A stretch of DNA of 22,126 nt from an uncultured Oscillospiraceae bacterium (GTDB lineage: Bacteria; Bacillota; Clostridia; Oscillospirales; Ruminococcaceae): the NCBI GenBank assembly GCA_958427155.1, contig CAUABB010000002.1:1-22126 (forward strand), written 5' to 3'. The position numbers and the translations under genes were made by a program. A model generated the notes under the pieces. The model ran no database searches. It was given only the letters and a program-made list of their open reading frames with translations, and was not told where the DNA came from. Positions 6,714 to 13,280 of the stretch are shown piece by piece; positions within the stretch are counted from its first letter, which is position 1; every line of letters starts with the position of its first letter.

Positions 6714-7866
6714 AGAAGGTAGAAGTGAATCTCAAAGTATTGCAAATCAACGTGCTTTTCTCCTCAGATATGCAGCGGAGAACGATATGACAGTGGTGGA
6801 CACCTATATCGATGATGGCTTTACTGGAACAAATTTTAACCGTCCTGGTTTTCGGCGGATGATCTCTGATATTGAGTCTGGACTTATTGATATTGTTTTG
6901 GTAAAGGATCTTTCACGGCTTGGAAGAGATCATATTGATACGGGGTATTATTATGAGCGTTATTTTCCGTCAAGAAAAATTCGATTTATTGCCGTCAATG
7001 ATGGAATTGATACAGAAAGAGAGACAGCGGGAAATGATATGGGATTATTTAAAGCGGCATTTAACGACCTATATGCAAAAGACATTTCTAAAAAGGTAAT
7101 TACTGCTCTTCAGTCGAAAAAACGCGGGGGAGAATTTATAGGGGCGTTACCACCATATGGATATCAAAAAAGTGCGAAAAATAAAAATAAACTTGAACCG
7201 AAATCGGAAGAGGCGGCGGTAGTTCAAAAAATTTATGAATGGCGGCTTCAGGGGGAGAGCTATATTGGAATTGCACGAAGATTGAATTCCCAAGGAGTTC
7301 CACCTCCATCTGCTCGAAAAGGGAAAACGGCTTCGGGGTGGAATGACACTTCTGTAAAACGGATTCTTACAAATCCCACTTATTGCGGAAATTTAACTCA
7401 AAATCGCAGTAGGAAAATTAATTATAAGGTAGATCGTCGAAAAACACTTCCGCCTGAAGAATGGATCATCGTTCAGAATACGCATGAACCGTTGGTCAGT
7501 GAAAAGCTATTTCAAAGTGTACAGAATTCAGTAGAAAAACGGAAGACAGGAACTTATCCATTGAGTGGATTGTTATATTGCGCTGAATGCGGGAGTCGGA
7601 TGACCTTTATTTCTAGAGGTAGAAATCGGTATGCAGTATGCGGTCAGTGGAAAAGAAGTGGAGGACAGAAATGTTTTTCACATTGCTGTAATGAAAAGAC
7701 GCTCAATCAGGTTGTACGAGCCAGACTGTGTTCAGTTTTGCAGAAAGAGACGGGAATAAGTATTCCATCGTCGCTTGAAGATGAGAATTTTTTTCATTTT
7801 ATGCTGGAAAAAGTTGAATTGAACCAAAAAAAAGAACTGTCTCTTTGGTTGAGGTTTAATATTTGA
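6661..7866 (+). CDS. Large serine recombinase of the dpaA element, short C-terminus
   Basis: Site-specific recombinase expected to cut attL and attR and release the element as a circle. The 401-aa protein has the resolvase catalytic domain with nucleophile S14 in 'YLRLS', plus 'DDGFTGTNFNRPGF' and 'KDLSRLGRDH'. A recombinase domain follows (about 160-290, 'GALPPYGYQK'). A zinc ribbon has C307, C310, C327 and C338 ('CAEC' to 'KCFSHCC'). Large serine recombinases are usually 450-550 aa with a long coiled-coil arm inserted after the zinc ribbon; here only about 35 residues separate it from the final strands ('LEKVELNQKKELSLWLRF'). Start is TTG at 6661, 5 bases after GGAGG; TTG at 6667 is the alternative. 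Same role as SpoIVCA of the Bacillus skin element, by context. Confidence 0.93.
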   Translation: MFLKQRAVLYLRLSREDEEGRSESQSIANQRAFLLRYAAENDMTVVDTYIDDGFTGTNFNRPGFRRMISDIESGLIDIVLVKDLSRLGRDHIDTGYYYERYFPSRKIRFIAVNDGIDTERETAGNDMGLFKAAFNDLYAKDISKKVITALQSKKRGGEFIGALPPYGYQKSAKNKNKLEPKSEEAAVVQKIYEWRLQGESYIGIARRLNSQGVPPPSARKGKTASGWNDTSVKRILTNPTYCGNLTQNRSRKINYKVDRRKTLPPEEWIIVQNTHEPLVSEKLFQSVQNSVEKRKTGTYPLSGLLYCAECGSRMTFISRGRNRYAVCGQWKRSGGQKCFSHCCNEKTLNQVVRARLCSVLQKETGISIPSSLEDENFFHFMLEKVELNQKKELSLWLRFNI

Positions 7867-7891
7867 ATTTTGTTCGGGAAATCGATATAAT
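7863..7891 (+). promoter_or_regulatory. sigmaA-type promoter of the element's lipid genes
   Basis: TTGAAT (7863-7868), 17 bp, TATAAT (7886-7891). The -35 overlaps the recombinase stop codon. It would allow the phospholipase gene to be expressed in growing cells independently of dpaA and the recombinase. Confidence 0.65.
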
Positions 7892-7924
7892 GAACCCAGG
7901 AAGACGGTACGGGAGGGAAACCCA

Positions 7925-9238
7925 ATGAAACGAGCGGTAGTTTTATCTGGAGGAGGGTCCCGCGGAGGGTATGAAATAGGTATTTGGAAGGCAATGCGGG
8001 AGCTTGGTATAGAATATCACATCGTCACTGGTACATCGGTAGGGTCTTTAAATGGGTTAATGATGGTACAGGGGGATTTTTTCTTAGCGGAGAAGATGTG
8101 GAGGGCTTTGACGTCTGAGCAAGTTGTTAATCTTTCAATTCCGGAGTCAGGCCAAAAGACGGAGAGCTTGTTTGAACTTCTTCGACAAAGTGTTTTCCGC
8201 GGCGGTGCAGATGTTTCACCGTTGGCAGAGACTCTGGATCGTGTTATTGACCTTGAACGTTTTTATGCTTCTCCGGTTGATTTTGGCCTTATTACAGTTT
8301 CTTATCCGTCTTTTCGTCCCTTGGTTTTAAAAAAAGACGAAATTCCACCGGAAAAACTCCGCGATTATCTGATGGCTTCCGCTGCCTGCTTTCCCGCTTT
8401 TCAACCGCGTGAAATAGATAACCATTATTATATTGATGGAGGCTTTTTTGATAACCTGCCAATTAATCTTGCGTTGGAAATGGGTGCACGGGAGGTTATT
8501 GCAGTAGATCTCCAGGATTTCAGCAGAATTCAGCCAGTTCGAGATAAAAAAGTAAAGATTATACGGATTGGAAGAAAAAAGCGAAAGACTCTTGGTCCGC
8601 TTTTGGCTTTTAATCCGGCTCAAACAGAGAAAAATATCTGTTGGGGTTATTTGGATGGTATGAAGGCGTTTGGCGCTATGGAAGGGGATTCTTATGCTTT
8701 TGTCAAGGGCTTTTTTACGGATGAGACAGTTCAGATTGGTAAAATTTGTGCGGATTTTTTACAACGTTGTGTTCAAGAAATGGCTGTTTATCAGCTCGAT
8801 TCTGTGGTCGCTTTGGCACATCTTAAAAGGGCACTTGGCAGGTATATAAATTCAGAAGGAAAGCCCATTTTGCAAAGAGTGATCTTGTGTTGCGTTGAAT
8901 GTACTGCCTCAATTTTAGAATTAGACAGTACACAAGCCTACACGTTGGAAAGTTTTCATCAATCTGTCCTGGAAAAGCTGAACAATGCGGTTCCGCTTCC
9001 TCCCGATATACGGGCGTTAGCGTTAGATAAAAGCCTTTCACCACGAGAAAAATTCATAATTCTTGGTAGATTCCGTGGGTCGGATTTGTTGCAATTTGTC
9101 TGCCAAAGGTTGCGGCAGTATTTACAGGGAAAACTACCGCCTCGTAAATTGGTTCAGCTTATGGCTGCTTTTCCAAGATTTCTGCTGGCTGCCGTTTATT
9201 GTGAAGCGTTGCGTCAATTTGAAGATAAAAGAAAATGA
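7925..9238 (+). CDS. Patatin-like phospholipase
   Basis: Serine lipid acyl hydrolase of the patatin family, cytosolic or peripheral to the membrane, likely releasing fatty acids from phospholipids. The oxyanion-hole glycines are at 'GGGSRGG' (9-15), the nucleophile is S38 in 'GTSVG', and the catalytic Asp is D171 in 'DGGFFDNLP', so the Ser-Asp dyad is complete. No signal peptide. The patatin domain takes about the first 215 of 437 residues. The rest is a helical-looking domain I do not recognise. A GGGAGGG ribosome binding site lies 8 bases before ATG. It is internal to the dpaA element and followed by a DegV-family gene, which hints at a shared fatty-acid function. Substrate unknown. Confidence 0.9.
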   Translation: MKRAVVLSGGGSRGGYEIGIWKAMRELGIEYHIVTGTSVGSLNGLMMVQGDFFLAEKMWRALTSEQVVNLSIPESGQKTESLFELLRQSVFRGGADVSPLAETLDRVIDLERFYASPVDFGLITVSYPSFRPLVLKKDEIPPEKLRDYLMASAACFPAFQPREIDNHYYIDGGFFDNLPINLALEMGAREVIAVDLQDFSRIQPVRDKKVKIIRIGRKKRKTLGPLLAFNPAQTEKNICWGYLDGMKAFGAMEGDSYAFVKGFFTDETVQIGKICADFLQRCVQEMAVYQLDSVVALAHLKRALGRYINSEGKPILQRVILCCVECTASILELDSTQAYTLESFHQSVLEKLNNAVPLPPDIRALALDKSLSPREKFIILGRFRGSDLLQFVCQRLRQYLQGKLPPRKLVQLMAAFPRFLLAAVYCEALRQFEDKRK

Positions 9239-9281
9239 TTTTAACATCTATATTAAAAAGCTGTTCAAACCGATGGAGTTG

Positions 9282-9290
9282 TGATACAAT
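9282..9290 (+). promoter_or_regulatory. Possible extended -10 promoter of the degV gene
   Basis: TGATACAAT is an extended -10 element (TGnTACAAT) about 45 bp before the start codon. No good -35 is visible. The gene may also be read through from the phospholipase promoter. Confidence 0.4.
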
Positions 9291-9334
9291 AATACCGAGT
9301 TCTATTGAATTAATTGAAAATGGGGGCTGCGGTT

Positions 9335-10207
9335 ATGGAGTATGTAATCACCACGGATACCACTTGTGATATGTCCCAAGATTTTTTAGATAAAAATGGC
9401 GTTGAAGTTTTGGCTATGCCTTATACAGTTGATGGTATCACCTATACTGGACTGGGAGATGACCGTCTCTCTCCAGAAGAGTTTTATCAGAAATTACGTG
9501 CCGGTTCGATGCCTCAGACTGCTCAGGTGAATCCTGATCAGGCGGCAACGTTGTTTGAAACATATTTAAATAAAGGGATCAGTGTCCTTCATATTGCGTT
9601 TTCGTCTGCGTTAAGTGGCAGTTATCAGAGTGCAGTCATTGCTGCAGAAGATTTAAACGAACGCTACCGGGATCAAGATGTTAAAGTAGTTGTTGTGGAT
9701 TCAAAGTGTGCTTCGATGGGAGAGGGCCTTTTTGTGTTTTATGCCGTTAAATTAAAACAGGAAGGTAAAAGTTTTGAAGAAGTGAGAAAATGGCTCGAAG
9801 ACCATAAACTTAATGTGTGTCATAATTTTACAGTTAATGATCTCTTCCACCTTCACCGCGGCGGGAGAGTTTCCAAAACAGCTGCAGTTTTTGGCTCTAT
9901 GTTAGGAGTGAAACCGGTTCTCCATGTAGACGATGAAGGACGGTTAATCCCCATTCAAAAAGTCCGCGGCCGGAAGCAGTCTCTTTTTATGCTGGTGGAC
10001 AATATGGAAAAATTGGTTGGCAGTATGAAAAATGAGACTGTTTTTATCAGCCATGGTGACTGTTTGCAGGACGCTGAACTTGTTGCTGATGAGGTTAAAA
10101 AGCGTTTCGGAGTAAAAGATATTAAAATTGGCTTTATTGGTCCGGTTATTGGTACGCATTCCGGAGCAGGTACAGTAGCTCTTTTCTTTTTGGGAGAGCA
10201 TCGATAA
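9335..10207 (+). CDS. DegV family fatty-acid-binding protein (FakB-like)
   Basis: DegV/FakB proteins bind one fatty acid and present it to the kinase FakA for phosphorylation and entry into phospholipid synthesis. The 290-aa product has the family start 'MEYVITTDTTCDMS', the 'AQVNPDQ' segment, 'FSSALSGSYQSA' (fatty-acid head-group region), 'VVDSKCASMGEG', 'LHRGGRVSK' and the closing 'GPVIGTHSGAGTVALFF'. ATG at 9335 is chosen because the family N-terminus begins there; in-frame TTG 9314 and ATG 9320 would add a short non-family extension. It lies inside the dpaA element, 96 bp after the phospholipase, and is closed by a strong terminator. No FakA gene is in the window, so it would have to use a host kinase elsewhere. 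Confidence 0.92.
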   Translation: MEYVITTDTTCDMSQDFLDKNGVEVLAMPYTVDGITYTGLGDDRLSPEEFYQKLRAGSMPQTAQVNPDQAATLFETYLNKGISVLHIAFSSALSGSYQSAVIAAEDLNERYRDQDVKVVVVDSKCASMGEGLFVFYAVKLKQEGKSFEEVRKWLEDHKLNVCHNFTVNDLFHLHRGGRVSKTAAVFGSMLGVKPVLHVDDEGRLIPIQKVRGRKQSLFMLVDNMEKLVGSMKNETVFISHGDCLQDAELVADEVKKRFGVKDIKIGFIGPVIGTHSGAGTVALFFLGEHR

Positions 10208-10232
10208 GATGAGCCTGTAAAATAAGTATATT

Positions 10233-10276
10233 AAAGCCCGCCTGAACACGTGTAAATGTGTTGGGCGGGCTTTTTG
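10233..10276 (+). terminator. Intrinsic terminator of degV inside the element
   Basis: A 10-bp stem (10233-10242 with 10264-10273) with an inner 5-bp helix (AACAC/GTGTT) is followed by TTTTT. It separates the element's genes from the 3' half of dpaA and dpaB, so in the unexcised state readthrough to dpaB should be blocked. Confidence 0.9.
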
Positions 10277-10291
10277 ACTAAAAAGGGGAGG

Positions 10292-10636
10292 ATGATAAGG
10301 AATGACCAAAGATACCTGTGAAAAGTCAGAAGGCTTGGATATAAAGCTGTTCTGATTTATAGAAATCCAGGCTATTGGAAATTTAGATTTGTGTGGGTGG
10401 AGCAGTTTGATATAGACATACCCCACAACTATCAGATATTTAAAATGGTTCTTGTAACACTTGCAAATGCTGCTGGTAAATTTTTAGAAAGTTCTGTTTT
10501 TAATCCAGATGAAATAAAAGATGAAAAGGATAAAAAGGTAAAAATCAGAGAAATTTTATTCAATATTGGAATGAAAATTTTACCTCTTCGCCATCACGGG
10601 GGGTGGATTTTGAACTGGCAAAACAGCTTGGTATAA
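10292..10636 (+). pseudogene. Degenerate ORF at right end of the element
   Basis: The ATG at 10292 opens a frame that meets TGA after nine codons (10319-10321). The same frame then continues without stops to 10636, encoding 'LGYKAVLIYRNPGYWKF', then 'VEQFDIDIPHNYQIFKMVL' and a Lys/Glu/Asp-rich tail. A second ATG at 10302, better placed after GGGGAGG, reads 17 codons in another frame and stops. The stop-free stretch looks protein-like but has no good start, so I read it as a gene broken by a nonsense or frameshift change. Its 3' end runs through attR into the dpaA 3' part out of frame. Family not recognised. Confidence 0.4.
10578..10613 (+). repeat. attR: right junction of the dpaA element
   Basis: Right boundary. 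The G-run 10598-10603 contains the shared GGGG (10600-10603 in the frame-preserving alignment). On its left is the element arm: ATCA at 10593-10596 and TCT..CG further out, which mirror TGAT and CG..AGA of attL. On its right is dpaA sequence (TGGATTTTGA, 10604-10613), which mirrors TCAAAACCA of attL. Confidence 0.8.
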
Positions 10637-10746
10637 AAGTGATTTGGGCACTCTCTTTACCTGGGAAAGTGGCGCCGGTTACTTCCGGCGAAATTATCTG
10701 CGACACCATACAAAATATTTTAACAGAAAGAGGTGACGTCAGATGA
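10601..10746 (+). CDS. dpaA: Dipicolinate synthase subunit A, 3' portion
   Basis: Codons from GTG at 10603 encode 'VDFELAKQLGIKVIWALSLP', then 'GKVAPVTSGEIICDTIQNIL' and end at TGA 10744-10746. This matches the conserved DpaA C-terminus (family pattern 'DLASxPGGxDF...LPGxVAPxTAG'). It has no start codon or ribosome binding site and lies behind the terminator at 10233-10276, so it is silent until joined to the 5' portion. The rejoined protein is 246 + 1 + 47 = 294 aa. The stop overlaps the dpaB start (ATGA), so dpaA and dpaB translation would be coupled after excision. The frame is intact with no stops or gaps, which argues for selection to keep it functional. Confidence 0.92.
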
Positions 10747-11312
10747 GTAAAAAGAGACTGGGGTTTGCTCTGTGTGGATCCTTTTGCACGTTTCGAGAAG
10801 TAATAGATCAGTTGTCAAAACTTTCAAAGAACTATGAAATTACGCCTATTATGTCTTTCAACGCTTCAAATCTTGATACTCGATTTGGACGCGCGCTGGA
10901 TTTTGTCGAAGAATTAGAACAAATTTGTGGAAGACCGGTTCTCAGAACCATCCAGGATACAGAACCGATTGGTCCCAAAGATATGTTTGATCTCTTGGTT
11001 GTAGCGCCCTGTACAGGAAATACGCTTGCAAAACTTGCGGCTTCAATTACTGATACTCCTGTAACAATGGCTGTAAAATCCCATTTAAGGGGGGCAAAAC
11101 CTGTTCTTTTGGCAGTTTCAACGAATGATGCACTGAGCGGAAGCGCAAAAAATTTAGGGACTTTGTTAAATTTGAGGCATTATTACTTTGTGCCAATGCG
11201 GCAGGATAATCCGACTCAAAAGCCTAATTCTTTGGTAGCACGGTTTGATTTATTAGAGGAAGCAATTGAATCAGCTTTGAAGGAAAAGCAGATGGAGCCG
11301 CTTTTTCGGTGA
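10743..11312 (+). CDS. dpaB: Dipicolinate synthase subunit B
   Basis: Flavoprotein-type partner of DpaA in dipicolinic acid synthesis (also called SpoVFB). The 189-aa protein starts 'MSKKRLGFALCGSFCTF' and has the flavoprotein-family segments 'IMSFNASNLDTRFG', 'DLLVVAPCTGNTLAKLA', 'DTPVTMAVKSHLRG' and 'PVLLAVSTNDALS'. Length is close to the Bacillus protein (about 200). The ATG overlaps the dpaA stop, with AGAGGTGA just upstream inside dpaA. With the element in place it is separated from the dpaA promoter by 4.1 kb and a terminator; excision would bring it under that promoter. A strong terminator follows. Confidence 0.95.
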   Translation: MSKKRLGFALCGSFCTFREVIDQLSKLSKNYEITPIMSFNASNLDTRFGRALDFVEELEQICGRPVLRTIQDTEPIGPKDMFDLLVVAPCTGNTLAKLAASITDTPVTMAVKSHLRGAKPVLLAVSTNDALSGSAKNLGTLLNLRHYYFVPMRQDNPTQKPNSLVARFDLLEEAIESALKEKQMEPLFR

Positions 11313-11321
11313 AAACAATTT

Positions 11322-11355
11322 GATCCCTGTGTCAGGCAACACAGGGATCTTTTTT
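11322..11355 (+). terminator. Intrinsic terminator of dpaB
   Basis: A perfect 11-bp stem (11322-11332 with 11339-11349), 6-nt loop, then TTTTTT. It ends the dpa operon 9 bases after the dpaB stop. Confidence 0.92.
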
Positions 11356-11380
11356 ATAACTTAAAAATTTTGGCCGCAGA

Positions 11381-11409
11381 TTGACAAAGAAGGGATAAAA
11401 CGGTAGTAT
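11381..11409 (+). promoter_or_regulatory. sigmaA promoter of gltX
   Basis: A perfect TTGACA (11381-11386) is followed by 17 bp and TAGTAT (11404-11409). A perfect TATAAT also occurs at 11407-11412 but its spacing of 20 is long. Either way this is the start of the gltX transcript. Confidence 0.7.
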
Positions 11410-11461
11410 AATAGGGATACAATAAAGAAAACAGGAAAGAAACAGGAAAGGAAGACCTTAA

Positions 11462-12913
11462 ATGGCGATGGTACGAACCAGATTTGCGCCCAGTCCGACA
11501 GGGTATATGCATGTGGGTAATCTTCGCACTGCCCTTTATGCGTACCTGCTTGCCCGCAAAAACAATGGAAAGTTTATTTTAAGAATTGAAGATACAGACC
11601 GAGAACGCTATGTTGAAGGAGCTGTCGATATTATTTATAATACCCTTCGTCAGGCAGGGCTTTATTGGGATGAAGGCCCGGATATCGGGGGGCCTTTTGG
11701 TCCTTATGTTCAGAGTGAGCGGATGGGTATGTTTAAAGATTATGCGCTTAAACTTGTTGAAAGCGGACATGCTTATTATTGTTTCTGTGACAAGGATCGT
11801 CTTGAAGAGTTAAAAAAAATTCAGCAGGCGTCTGGAATGGCTCCAAAATATGATGGCCATTGCAGAAATTTAACCAAAGAGGAAATTGAGGAGAAACTGA
11901 AAGCAGGTGTTCCCTATGTAATACGGCAGAAAATGCCAACAGAGGGAACAACTACATTCCACGACGAAGTGTTTGGAGATATTACGGTTGAAAATTCTGT
12001 CCTTGATGATCAGATCTTAATTAAGACGGATGGAATGCCGACTTATAATTTTGCTAATGTTGTGGATGACCATACAATGGGAATTACCCATGTAATCCGT
12101 GGAAATGAATATCTTTCATCAACGCCGAAATATAATCTTCTTTATGAGGCTTTTGGCTGGGAAAAACCAGTTTATGTTCACTGCTCTCCCGTTATGAAAA
12201 ACCAGACCGAAAAGCTTTCTAAAAGAAATGGTGACGCTTCTTTTGAGGATTTAATTGAAAAAGGGTATTTGACTGAGGCTGTTGTCAATTATATTGCGCT
12301 GCTTGGTTGGAGTCCGAAAGGTGAAGAGGAGATTTTTACCCTGGATGAGCTGGTACAAGAATTTGATATTTCAGGGATATCTAAGTCCCCTGCGATTTTT
12401 GATCCGGTTAAACTTAAAGCGATCAATGGTGCTTATATTCGTCGGATGCCGCTGGAGAGATTTGAAAAGTTGGCGTTGCCCTACATTCGCCAGAGCTGTA
12501 AGAGGGAAGATGTTGACACCAGACTGATTGCTCGTGTGCTTCAATCCCGTACAGAGTTGTTCACGGATATTCCAGAGCAGATTGACTTTATTGATGAGCT
12601 CCCGGCTTATGAAAATTCCCTTTATTGCCATAAAAAGATGAAGACAAATGAAGAAAATTCTCTTGAAAGTTTGCGGGCGGTTCTCCCTGTTTTGGAAGGG
12701 CTGTCCGAGTGGAATGAGGAATCAATTCACAATGCGCTTTTTGATCTGATTGCAGAAAAAGGTGTGAAAAATGGGCTAATTCTTTGGCCGGTTCGGGTTG
12801 CAGTTTCAGGAAAACAGTTTACGCCGGGTGGCGGTGTGGAAATCTGTGCAATCCTTGGGAGAGAGGAGTCTTTAAAGCGAATTCGAAAAGGGATTGAACA
12901 GTTGGAAAAATAA
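11462..12913 (+). CDS. gltX: Glutamate--tRNA ligase
   Basis: Class I aminoacyl-tRNA synthetase charging tRNA-Glu (and often tRNA-Gln in clostridia, with later amidation by GatCAB). The 483-aa protein has the HIGH-type signature at 17-20 in 'PSPTGYMHVGNLRTALYAY', the 'RIEDTDRERY' segment, 'FCDKDRLEEL', 'DHTMGITHVIRGNEYLSS' and the KMSKS-type motif KLSKR at 251-255. The C-terminal helical anticodon-binding domain is complete, and length is typical. Start ATG 11462 follows AGGAAAGGA; a second ATG two codons on is possible. It has its own promoter and terminator, so it is monocistronic. Confidence 0.97.
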   Translation: MAMVRTRFAPSPTGYMHVGNLRTALYAYLLARKNNGKFILRIEDTDRERYVEGAVDIIYNTLRQAGLYWDEGPDIGGPFGPYVQSERMGMFKDYALKLVESGHAYYCFCDKDRLEELKKIQQASGMAPKYDGHCRNLTKEEIEEKLKAGVPYVIRQKMPTEGTTTFHDEVFGDITVENSVLDDQILIKTDGMPTYNFANVVDDHTMGITHVIRGNEYLSSTPKYNLLYEAFGWEKPVYVHCSPVMKNQTEKLSKRNGDASFEDLIEKGYLTEAVVNYIALLGWSPKGEEEIFTLDELVQEFDISGISKSPAIFDPVKLKAINGAYIRRMPLERFEKLALPYIRQSCKREDVDTRLIARVLQSRTELFTDIPEQIDFIDELPAYENSLYCHKKMKTNEENSLESLRAVLPVLEGLSEWNEESIHNALFDLIAEKGVKNGLILWPVRVAVSGKQFTPGGGVEICAILGREESLKRIRKGIEQLEK

Positions 12914-12943
12914 AAGATAATATAACAAAAAAGATAAGGTAAA

Positions 12944-12990
12944 AATTAAAAAGGCGTGGAATTTACACTGAATTCCACGCCTTTTTAATT
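12944..12990 (+). terminator. Intrinsic terminator of gltX
   Basis: A perfect 20-bp stem (12944-12963 with 12971-12990) with a 7-nt loop and T-rich 3' arm, symmetrical enough to act in both directions. Between it and about 13190 I see no gene, only AT-rich sequence with a small inverted repeat (TCCATT/AATGGA, 13021-13035). Confidence 0.9.
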
Positions 12991-13192
12991 TTGCTTTAAG
13001 GGGTGTTTTACCATCAACCTTCCATTAACAATGGAGCAATGTATACTTTTCCCTCACTCCAACCGCGTTGTTGAGAAACGGCAAGGAACGTCAGACTAAT
13101 ACATCCGGTTTCAAAATTATTTTTGCTTCTTCTTTCAGTTTTTTGATATTTCCGCAGAACAAGTCGTAATATTGCTTTTTTCGCTTCTCCTC

Positions 13193-13227
13193 TTTGACAG
13201 AGTTCCCCGTATGAAAGGGAATATAAT
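13193..13227 (+). promoter_or_regulatory. spoIIE promoter with 22-bp spacer and Spo0A-like box
   Basis: TTGACA (13194-13199) and TATAAT (13222-13227) are both perfect consensus but 22 bp apart, too far for ordinary sigmaA use. TTTGACA (13193-13199) is the complement of TGTCAAA, 6 of 7 to the Spo0A box TGTCGAA. Stretched promoters with Spo0A boxes over the -35 are known at spoIIG and spoIIE of Bacillus subtilis. Confidence 0.6.
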
Positions 13228-13280
13228 GAAATTAAATTCCAAAATATGAGGAACGAATGAATTTTTAGAGGTGTCAAGAC

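Larger units (their letters stand above)
6491..10600 (+). mobile_element. skin-like intervening element in dpaA (4,110 bp)
   Basis: DNA between the two halves of dpaA. Its length is the distance between the matched cores (10600 minus 6490 = 4,110). Removing it joins codon GGC at 6487-6489 to GGG-GTG-GAT-TTT from 10600 and restores 'LDLASKPGGVDFELAKQLG'. Contents in order are a 53-aa ORF, a large serine recombinase, a patatin-like phospholipase, a DegV-family protein, a terminator and a degenerate ORF, all on the plus strand. Elements of this logic are known in sigK (skin) and in spoVFB, spoVR, gerE and spsM of Bacilli, where a serine recombinase excises them in the mother cell. I do not recall one described in dpaA. 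No phage structural genes are present. Confidence 0.9.

Noticed and set aside
6491..10600. Element as a prophage, IS or composite transposon
   Set aside because: No phage structural or DDE transposase genes, no terminal inverted repeats of transposon type and no target duplication beyond the 4-base shared core; the palindromic att sites fit a serine recombinase.
10391..10636. A GTG-started 81-aa gene at the right end of the element
   Set aside because: No ribosome binding site; the same frame extends upstream of the GTG without a start, so it looks like a piece of a broken gene.
11407..11412. TATAAT as the gltX -10 with TTGACA
   Set aside because: Spacing is 20 bp; TAGTAT at 17 bp is the more likely -10 for ordinary sigmaA.
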